Shown here one piece after another: positions 1-5,545 of a stretch of 9,072 nucleotides of DNA. The notes below the pieces were generated by a model. It ran no database searches. It saw only the letters and a list, made by a program, of their open reading frames with translations, and had not been told where the DNA came from. The stretch comes from an uncultured Oscillospiraceae bacterium. GTDB lineage: Bacteria; Bacillota; Clostridia; Oscillospirales; Ruminococcaceae. Where the stretch lies: positions 1 to 9,072 of the forward strand of contig CAKSHG010000081.1 in NCBI GenBank assembly GCA_934456315.1, read 5' to 3'. The position numbers were made by a program, and so were the translations under genes. How positions within the stretch are numbered: the first letter of the stretch is position 1; each line of letters starts with the position of its first letter.

Positions 1-75
1 CGCTTTTCATCTGAAAATCAAGTGCAGATAACCCGATTTTTACTTTTTTCAGGAAAACTGCGGCAATTATCGCAT

Positions 76-114
76 AAATTTAAAAGGGACTGCAAAACAG
101 CCCCCTTTAAATTT
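76..114 (-). terminator. Hairpin terminator of the sigma/M23 unit
   Basis: Plus-strand bases 76-92 and 98-114 form a 17-bp inverted repeat around a 5-base loop. Read on the minus strand the core is GGGGGCTG, loop TTTTG, CAGTCCC, followed by TTTTAAATTT; two of the 17 pairs are G-U. The hairpin overlaps the TAA stop of the M23 gene (113-115), so termination sits directly at the end of the coding region. The A/T flanks are symmetrical, so it could also stop transcription arriving on the plus strand from the left. Bases 1-75 show no recognisable gene. Confidence 0.75.
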
Positions 115-1933
115 ATTCTTCAACACAGGAGTCGGTCCGCGCATGCCACGGAAGATAGTCTGTCGGGTCCAGCCATTCGGAGTCCTCGGAAGCGTCCCGC
201 CGCACCTCGAAATGGAGCGCCGCGGAAGCTGTCTGACCAGTCTGCCCGACTGTGCCGACGACATCTCCCATCTCGACCTGCTGACCCGCTGAAACGCTTA
301 TCTCATCAAGATGACCGTACAGCGTTACAAGGTCGCCGTGGTCTATCATCACGCAGTTTCCGTAGCCGTAGTACCACTCCGCAAGGACGACCGTTCCGTC
401 GTCTGCGGCAAGAACAGACGTACCCAGGTCAGCCTGGATATCAATGCCCTTGTGTCCGTAATACCCGCCGTGACCGTCCATCATCTCGGATATCAGCCCG
501 CCGTCCCCGCCGACTACCCAGCCGAAACGCGAACCATCACCGGGATAGGAGTTCATCAGCTCGCTTATCTCGCCGTTTTCCCGTATCTCGAAATGCAGGT
601 GTATATCGGTACTCCAGCCGGTGGTGCCTGTCCTGCCTATCACATCTCCTGCATTGACCGCCTGACCCTCGGGAACATCAACGCTGCTGAGATGCGCGTA
701 TACGGTAGAGATACCGTTGCCATGGTCGATAATGATGTATTTCCCCAAGCCGTAGTTCCAGCCGCTGTCGGCTGCCTTTATTACACGACCGTCCATGAAC
801 GCTGTCACTACCGTGTTTTCGTTCATGTCCGCGCTGGTGAGGTCAACTCCGTTATGAATTCCGCCCCTCCAGCTGTCGTAGCCGCTGTACGCCGTCACTA
901 TCACGACGTCCATGGGGATTGGGACATCTCTGCGCTGCATCGCCGCCGCAATGAGGTCTTTACGATCTTTGCCTTTTTGCAGTGACATGGATTCCAGTTC
1001 TTCAAGGTCCAGCTCTTTTGCGGTTATACGCTCTGCGTATGAATCCGCCTGTTCAGTCAGGTCTGCAATATCGGATCCGTCGCCCTGCTCGCTGATATTG
1101 CTGCGCAGCTCGTCCTCTCTGGCTTTCAGTTCCTCGATCTGCTGTTTCAGACTGCCTATATCATCTTCGAACGACTCAACGGCGCTGTTTTCAATTATGA
1201 TCTGCTTTATTATTTCGTTTTCTTCCTCCGGAGAGGGTGGTTCAAGTATGATCCCGGTTTCCTCGGTTTCGGGTGATTCAACAGTTTCAGCCGACTCAGC
1301 GGTTTCGCTTACGGAAAGCTTTGCGCCGTCGCTCCATGTGAATATTATCGTAGGATACAGCTCTGCCTGCACGTCAAGAGATTCCAGAGATTCTAACGTA
1401 TCAAACCTCAGCGTATCACTAATGCACAACCAGTTATACAGCCTGTCGTCCGGGTTCAGTATCGTTATCTCGCTGTAGTCCGCGTTCAGCCTGCCGCGGT
1501 ATTTCACATCGTCCAGCTGCGTGAAGTACAGCGAAATGTAATCCCCGCCTACCGTATATTTCCCGCTGGGAGTAGAATTTATTTCATCGCAGGGATACAG
1601 CGTGAACGTTCCGTCGTCGACGTTCAGCTCCAGAGTGGACGCACCGAAATCGTAATACGCATAATGCTGCTCTGAATCCTTACCCGGCACGATATCAGCA
1701 GCGGAAAACTCCGTCCGGCTGCTCTGTGCCACCAGGTCGACTCCACGGGAGCCGTTCCCCGCCGTAAATACGCACACGGCAGCGACCGCCGCTGCCGCCG
1801 CGCAGCCGGCAGGTATCGCGGCGTATTTCAGCCATTTCGGCGCGGAGCGTTTCGTACCGCACCCGGCAGCTTCTTCGATAAAGCGCTCATCTATGCCGTC
1901 CAGCGCGTTGTTAAGTTTTGTTCTGTCTATCAA
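113..1933 (-). CDS. Membrane protein with anti-sigma-like N-terminus and tandem M23 (LytM) peptidase domains
   Basis: This 606-aa protein is probably anchored in the membrane with its bulk outside. In order it has a short cytosolic segment (1-33, with IDERFIEEA, which I associate with small membrane proteins encoded next to ECF sigma factors), one helix (about 34-58), a beta-rich segment (about 98-200, with the GKYTVGGDYISLYF pattern), an acidic linker, a coiled coil (about 240-325), and two M23 domains (about 340-455 and 480-595). Domain 1 has a full zinc-endopeptidase set: H360, D364, H414 and H445/H447 (HLH). Domain 2 keeps H494, D498, H541 and H574 but has A572 where HxH needs its first His. 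The start is TTG at 1933: it overlaps the sigma-factor stop as TTGA, and AAAGGAGGG lies 9 bases upstream. The likely role is as sigma-factor partner and cell-wall sensor or hydrolase. M23 membership is firm; the anti-sigma role is inferred. Confidence 0.85.
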   Translation of the reverse strand: MIDRTKLNNALDGIDERFIEEAAGCGTKRSAPKWLKYAAIPAGCAAAAAVAAVCVFTAGNGSRGVDLVAQSSRTEFSAADIVPGKDSEQHYAYYDFGASTLELNVDDGTFTLYPCDEINSTPSGKYTVGGDYISLYFTQLDDVKYRGRLNADYSEITILNPDDRLYNWLCISDTLRFDTLESLESLDVQAELYPTIIFTWSDGAKLSVSETAESAETVESPETEETGIILEPPSPEEENEIIKQIIIENSAVESFEDDIGSLKQQIEELKAREDELRSNISEQGDGSDIADLTEQADSYAERITAKELDLEELESMSLQKGKDRKDLIAAAMQRRDVPIPMDVVIVTAYSGYDSWRGGIHNGVDLTSADMNENTVVTAFMDGRVIKAADSGWNYGLGKYIIIDHGNGISTVYAHLSSVDVPEGQAVNAGDVIGRTGTTGWSTDIHLHFEIRENGEISELMNSYPGDGSRFGWVVGGDGGLISEMMDGHGGYYGHKGIDIQADLGTSVLAADDGTVVLAEWYYGYGNCVMIDHGDLVTLYGHLDEISVSAGQQVEMGDVVGTVGQTGQTASAALHFEVRRDASEDSEWLDPTDYLPWHARTDSCVEE

Positions 1934-2484
1934 AGCTCGTAGCCCTCCTTTCGCAGGTACTCCCGCAGCTTTTTCAGCGTGCGGGAAATGCGCGACTTCA
2001 CCATGCTCTCGCTGACGTGAAGCAGCCTTGCTATCTCGGCGGTCGGATCCCCGAACCAGTACCGCCGCATGAAAATTACCCTGGTCGTCCTGTCCTGCGA
2101 ACGCAGGAATCCGTTCAGCAGCTCTGTCAGCTCCCGCTCGGAAAGCCTGTCCGCAGCGTCGCCGGAGCCGCTTATGCTGTCCGCAAGCTCGTCTATAGGG
2201 AGCGTTTCCGCGCTTCGCTTAAGCGCTTTGTTGTAGTCCACCCTGTCCAGAGCCAGCCGCCTTGCTATCCGGCAGAGATAGGCGCACAGCCGCTCCGGCC
2301 TGGCGGGAGGTATGGAGTTCCAGGCGCGCAGGAGCGTTTCGCTCTCGCATTCCTCGGCGTCCTGCTCGCTGTGGAGTATTCCCCTTGCAACGCTCCTCAG
2401 GAGTTTCCCGTAACGCTCCCGGGCGGCGGTCAGTCCGGATTCGTTCCGGGCTTCGAGCATGCTTATTATCTCGTTATCGGTCAC
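1930..2484 (-). CDS. ECF-type RNA polymerase sigma factor
   Basis: This 184-aa protein has the two-domain architecture of ECF sigma-70 factors, which direct RNA polymerase to stress-specific promoters. Sigma-2 spans about residues 14-83 (core-binding and -10 recognition, including ILHSEQDAEECESETLLRAW and the DRVD end). Sigma-4 spans about 113-178, with the helix-turn-helix PTAEIARLLHVSESMVKSRI that reads the -35 element. The length is normal for the group. The start is GTG at 2484, supported by AAAGGAGGTGA with 7 bases of spacing; an ATG two bases upstream is out of frame and meets TGA at once. The stop overlaps the TTG start of the M23 protein by 4 bases, so the two are translationally coupled, as sigma/anti-sigma pairs usually are. 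The exact ECF group was not determined. Confidence 0.93.
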   Translation of the reverse strand: MTDNEIISMLEARNESGLTAARERYGKLLRSVARGILHSEQDAEECESETLLRAWNSIPPARPERLCAYLCRIARRLALDRVDYNKALKRSAETLPIDELADSISGSGDAADRLSERELTELLNGFLRSQDRTTRVIFMRRYWFGDPTAEIARLLHVSESMVKSRISRTLKKLREYLRKEGYEL

Positions 2485-2488
2485 ATGG

Positions 2489-2499
2489 TCACCTCCTTT
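2489..2499 (-). promoter_or_regulatory. Shine-Dalgarno site deciding the GTG start of the sigma factor
   Basis: The minus strand reads AAAGGAGGTGA, a near-complete match to the 16S rRNA anti-SD tail. Its GGAGG core ends 7 bases before the GTG at 2484. It fixes the non-ATG start and predicts efficient translation. Confidence 0.85.
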
Positions 2500-2523
2500 G
2501 TTTTCTGAAGATCTTCACTTATA

Positions 2524-2551
2524 TAAACGGCAAAAAAACCGAATAGTTGCA
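2524..2551 (-). promoter_or_regulatory. Candidate ECF-type promoter of the sigma/M23 unit
   Basis: On the minus strand TGCAACT (2551-2545) is followed after 15 bases by CGTTTA (2529-2524), about 40 bases before the sigma-factor GTG. An AAC-containing -35 with a CGT-type -10 is the known signature of ECF promoters, so the factor may activate its own gene. The spacer is a T-rich tract (GGTTTTTTTG). No good TTGACA/TATAAT pair was seen here, although TATATAAG could act as a housekeeping -10. The site lies between the yajC terminator and the sigma gene, where a promoter is needed. Confidence 0.45.
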
Positions 2552-2555
2552 GCTC

Positions 2556-2591
2556 AAATAAAAAAGCCCCTCCGGCTCGGGAGAGGCTTTT
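2556..2591 (-). terminator. Rho-independent terminator of yajC
   Basis: Plus-strand 2562-2573 and 2580-2591 form a 12-bp stem with one G-U pair and a 6-base loop. On the minus strand this reads AAAAGCCTCTCC, loop, GGAGGGGCTTTT, and continues into TTTTTTATTT. It lies just past the yajC stop and separates yajC from the sigma-factor unit. Confidence 0.9.
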
Positions 2592-2604
2592 CATATAGAT
2601 CAGA

Positions 2605-3000
2605 TCACTTGATCTCGGCAGGCTTGTCGCCCTTCTTTTTCTTTGCGGGAGCTTCCTCGGCGGGAGCCTCATGAACGGTATTGTTCTTAGCGATAGCGGA
2701 CTTCAGCACGCGGATCTTGGTGCGGTCGCTGCCGGTTTCGATAAGAACGGTGTCCTCCTTAACGGAAAGCACTCTGCCGATGATACCGCCGTTTGTGATG
2801 ACCTCGTCTGCCACCTGAATGCTGTTGAGCATGTTCTGCATTTCCTTGTTGCGCTTCTTCTCCGGGCGGATAATGAAGAAATAGAAGAAAACGATGATAA
2901 GCGCCAGCGGAATAAGCATTGTGAGCATGCTTGCAACGCTTGCTCCTCCGGTCTGGGCTGCAGATGAAGCTGCGGTAGAAATAACTGCGAGTGTTGTCAT
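2605..3000 (-). CDS. yajC: Preprotein translocase subunit YajC
   Basis: YajC is a small single-pass membrane protein associated with the Sec translocon and SecDF. This 131-aa copy has a short Ala/Ser/Thr-rich N-terminus, one helix (about 24-44, ending FFYFFIIRP) and the family stretch RPEKKRNKEM (45-54). The conserved cytosolic fold follows, with VADEVITNGGIIGRVLSV (63-80) and IRVLKSAIA. The tail is a charged Glu/Ala/Pro/Lys run of about 25 residues. GGAGG precedes the ATG by about 10 bases. It is flanked by its own promoter and terminator, so it is probably transcribed alone, although read-through from the upstream operon is possible. No tgt, secD or secF is next to it. Confidence 0.95.
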   Translation of the reverse strand: MTTLAVISTAASSAAQTGGASVASMLTMLIPLALIIVFFYFFIIRPEKKRNKEMQNMLNSIQVADEVITNGGIIGRVLSVKEDTVLIETGSDRTKIRVLKSAIAKNNTVHEAPAEEAPAKKKKGDKPAEIK

Positions 3001-3052
3001 TATTAGTTGTCCTCCACGTCATGCCTTGCGGCAATTTTTATAGTACCTTATA

Positions 3053-3081
3053 ATTATAACCTAAACTGCCGCCAAAATCAA
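3053..3081 (-). promoter_or_regulatory. Housekeeping promoter of yajC
   Basis: The minus strand reads TTGATT (3081-3076), a 17-base spacer, then TATAAT (3058-3053), about 52 bases before the yajC ATG. This is a near-consensus sigma-A promoter. Its -35 lies inside a GC inverted repeat (CCGCC, 11 bases, GGCGG). Confidence 0.85.
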
Positions 3082-3105
3082 GTAGGCGGGGAAAATTTTC
3101 ACCGA

Positions 3106-4287
3106 TTATTCAGAATAAACCGTTACGCCTGAATCTGCGAAAGCCTTGCGGACCTGCTCCAGAGCCGTTGCCGAGAATCCGGAGGTCTTTATGCGCACCG
3201 CCCATTCCTGACCGGAGAACATCGCGGAAACCCTGCCGATGAATGCCCTTGTTTCAGCGTAGCCGGTCTTGTCCTCGGGCGAGTAATCCACCAGGAGAGC
3301 CGCCGTCTTGAGCTTTGTCCTGTCGCCGGACAGCTCCGCAGTGGTCAGCGCCGTGGAATCAGCGAACAGGTCGCTGTCGTTCATCTCTACGGTGACCCTG
3401 ATTTCTCCCGCCGCTTTCTGGCATGCGGTGATAACGTTCCACAGGGCCTCCAGCCTTGCGCTGTCGTCGGAAATGTTGAGCTGGCGCAGGAAGTTCGAGT
3501 AGTCCTGCGGATTGAACAGCGGATACCTCGTGTTGGCGAGTATCACCTCGCTGAATCCCGCTGCGGAGATCTCCTTGGTTATATCGGAGAGGTACGACGC
3601 AGTTTCCTTTTCGAACGGGTCGAGCCAGGATTTGCCGCCCTGGTCAACGTAATAATCGTGCCAGATGCCGCCGTCTGCTATCATGTAGCAGATGTTTCCG
3701 CCGGCGTAGCTCTGAGAAGTGCGGTCGAGCAGCGTGTTGATACGCGCGTGCGGCGTCATTCCCGCCTTTGTGATGATGTCCGCTATCTGCTTTGCAGTGA
3801 GCGTTCCGGTTATCTGCGTTTCCGGAATATCCTTGAGAGCGGTCTTGTAGAGGAAGTTTCCGGTTTCGTCCTTGAGCGTAACCGTGATATCCGTATAGCC
3901 GCTGTTCTTTGCAGCAGCAAGCGCGCTGTTAAGGCTCTCGGAGTTCATCACGGAGTTTTCCGGCAGAATGAACGCGCTGATCGTCTTTTCCGTTTCCGGC
4001 TCGGTCGTCGGCTCAATGGATTCCGCTGTCTTTTCCGCTGTGCCCTCGGCGGAGGGCGCATTCTGCTCCGCAGAAACCGGAGGAGTCCAGGCAGATTCCG
4101 GCTTTGATTCGGTGCCGCGCCCGGAGAAGTACTCCACCAGCGGCTTTCCCAGTCCGTAGCCAAGTACGCACAGACCAGCTATCAGCACTACCATCAGCAC
4201 AACTGTAAGGACCTTTCTGCCCTTGCTCTTCTTGCGCTGATACAGGCTGTATTTGCGGTGCTTTATCTTGATGTTCTTTTTCTTCAT
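3106..4287 (-). CDS. Membrane-anchored DUF4015-type putative glycoside hydrolase
   Basis: This 393-aa protein has a very basic N-terminus (1-24), one membrane helix (about 25-47) and a low-complexity Glu/Thr/Ser/Pro/Ala linker (56-103). A TIM-barrel-like domain (about 104-393) then lies outside the membrane. Family-like marks are DITVTLKDETGNFLY (134-147), GMTPHARI (176-183), GGIWHDYYVDQGGKSWLDPF (206-225) and DITKEISAAGFSEVILANTRYP (235-256). The last resembles the family pattern GFDEIxFDYxRFP, but A251 stands where the acidic residue is expected, so catalysis is doubtful. AGGAG sits 6 bases before the ATG. It follows the rnfA-like gene by 29 bases and is the last operon gene. A carbohydrate or cell-wall target is plausible; no substrate can be named. 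Confidence 0.7.
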   Translation of the reverse strand: MKKKNIKIKHRKYSLYQRKKSKGRKVLTVVLMVVLIAGLCVLGYGLGKPLVEYFSGRGTESKPESAWTPPVSAEQNAPSAEGTAEKTAESIEPTTEPETEKTISAFILPENSVMNSESLNSALAAAKNSGYTDITVTLKDETGNFLYKTALKDIPETQITGTLTAKQIADIITKAGMTPHARINTLLDRTSQSYAGGNICYMIADGGIWHDYYVDQGGKSWLDPFEKETASYLSDITKEISAAGFSEVILANTRYPLFNPQDYSNFLRQLNISDDSARLEALWNVITACQKAAGEIRVTVEMNDSDLFADSTALTTAELSGDRTKLKTAALLVDYSPEDKTGYAETRAFIGRVSAMFSGQEWAVRIKTSGFSATALEQVRKAFADSGVTVYSE

Positions 4288-4316
4288 GATATCTCCTAGA
4301 ATGTAGCGTGTTGTTA

Positions 4317-4913
4317 TCAGAAGTCGACTGTGTAACCAGCCAGCGCGTAAAACGCCAGCGATATCACGCCGATATATATCAGCATGATCGGGTATCCGCG
4401 GAATATCTTGGGTATCCTGTCGCTGTCAAGCTTTTCGTGAGCGATGTTCAGCAGGAAGCATGCAAGGAAGAACCCGATGCCCGTGCCGAAACCGTACCCG
4501 ATATACGACCAGATGTCGCTGCCGTAATTGGAATTCAGGAACAGCGCGCCGATAACGGTGCAGTTGAAGATAACCAGGTGGACATACTTGCGTATCTTCT
4601 TGAAAACCTTAGGGAAGCAGCGCCACAGCAGCAGAAGCCCGAGAATATACAGCACGCTGATTATCGCGGCGTATATCAGCGGCATGAACAGCCAGCCGAA
4701 CTCCGTAGGCAGCATTGCCTGATCCACGAAGAACGAGATAACGCTCGCGATGGTCGTCATCGAGGTTATCCCGACCGTGAAGCCGATAACGGTGCTGTTC
4801 TTCCGGGAAGCGTAGATACCGACGTTGCTGCCGAATGCGCGGTCGAATATCGCGTTCTGCACGAACACTGAAACCATCGCGACGGAAACTATCTTTGCGA
4901 GTGCCTCCATCAT
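4317..4913 (-). CDS. Rnf/Nqr-family membrane subunit, RnfA-like (divergent)
   Basis: This 198-aa, mostly hydrophobic protein has about six membrane helices, the usual size of RnfA/NqrE (about 190-200 aa). RnfA-type marks are the N-terminal SVFVQNAIFDRAFG (15-28), FNCTVIGALFLN (116-127, like the RnfA TNCAVLGxxLLN) and the C-terminal FRGYPIMLIYIGVISLAFYALAG (171-193), matching FRGxxIxLIxxGxxSLAFxxFxG. In Rnf, RnfA and RnfE each supply two cysteines to an intramembrane [2Fe-2S] cluster. Here C118 is present, but the residue aligned with the first cysteine (FLGLCPFMG in E. coli) is N30. The ATG overlaps the rnfE-like stop (ATGA), with AAAGGGGGC upstream; a second ATG follows at once, so the start could be three bases later. 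Family assignment is fairly sure. Standard Rnf electron transfer is doubtful. Confidence 0.8.
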   Translation of the reverse strand: MMEALAKIVSVAMVSVFVQNAIFDRAFGSNVGIYASRKNSTVIGFTVGITSMTTIASVISFFVDQAMLPTEFGWLFMPLIYAAIISVLYILGLLLLWRCFPKVFKKIRKYVHLVIFNCTVIGALFLNSNYGSDIWSYIGYGFGTGIGFFLACFLLNIAHEKLDSDRIPKIFRGYPIMLIYIGVISLAFYALAGYTVDF

Positions 4914-5545
4914 TCAGCCCCCTTTCGGATAACGCCGGATTTTTCGGAGCGCTTTCTTCTGCGGGAAGTCATGCCGCGGCACACCGCCGCAAGTATCCCC
5001 ACCAGGATAAACCCGAAGAACGGAGTTTTCGCAGCGGTCATCGGGGCGTCGCAGACCCTCATTCCAAACAGCGAGCCGAACGCGAGGAACTCCCTGATGA
5101 TACCCACAACGAACGCCGCTGCGGCGTATCCCAGGATATACATCAGCGCGTCCACCGCCATCTCACGCAGCGGCATGAGGTAGAAACGGCTCTCGGTCTT
5201 TGCAAGTATCAGCGAATTTACCACCAGTATCTCAATATAGATGGACACCGCCGAGGCGGTTTCCGGGAACAGCGCATTCATCAGCAGCGCAGTCGGAATG
5301 TACATCACCGACGCTACCCCGACATAGCAGATTATGCGCACGGTGTAAACTATCTCCCGGGGAATGAACCGGCAGATGATTATCGAAGAATAGGAAATAA
5401 GAAAGAAACTAAGCGTCAGCACCAGAGCGCGCTCGAACGTTGTCGCCGCAACGATTATCGGCGCAGTGACAAGCCCGCTCATCAGCACGATGTTCTGACG
5501 GAAAAGCCCGTCAAGGCTGAATTTTCCGGAGGGTCTGTTATTCAT
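4910..5545 (-). CDS. Rnf/Nqr-family membrane subunit, RnfE-like (divergent)
   Basis: This 211-aa membrane protein has about six helices and a basic tail (RRRKRSEKSGVIRK). RnfE-type marks are GLFRQNIVLMSGLVTAP (13-29, against GLWKNNxALVQLLGLCP), EILVVNSLILAKTES (105-119, against IxxxIVTNCIVVGRAEA) and IIREFLAFGSLFG (149-161, against LREIIGxGTLF). Both expected [2Fe-2S] cysteines are replaced, by A28 and S111. I chose ATG 5545 over the longer frame from 5605 because AAGGAGGA sits 6 bases before it. The protein then begins just before the conserved region, and the overlap with the rnfD-like stop is a normal 8 bases (ATGAATAA) rather than 68. The canonical partner is RnfA, encoded next. Function is probably within the same membrane complex. 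Confidence 0.78.
   Translation of the reverse strand: MNNRPSGKFSLDGLFRQNIVLMSGLVTAPIIVAATTFERALVLTLSFFLISYSSIIICRFIPREIVYTVRIICYVGVASVMYIPTALLMNALFPETASAVSIYIEILVVNSLILAKTESRFYLMPLREMAVDALMYILGYAAAAFVVGIIREFLAFGSLFGMRVCDAPMTAAKTPFFGFILVGILAAVCRGMTSRRRKRSEKSGVIRKGAE

Noticed and set aside
22..1478. Several plus-strand open frames opposite the M23 gene, including a Ser/Arg-rich one
   Set aside because: Composition is typical of a shadow frame (Ser/Arg-rich), there are no ribosome sites, and the minus-strand M23 frame has clear catalytic motifs.
1918..2508. Plus-strand frame opposite the ECF sigma gene
   Set aside because: The minus-strand frame shows sigma-2 and sigma-4 domains; the plus frame has no family marks.
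3069..3095. CCGCC/GGCGG hairpin as terminator of the Rnf-like operon
   Set aside because: The stem is only 5 bp with an 11-base loop, no T-tract follows, and it overlaps the yajC -35 element.
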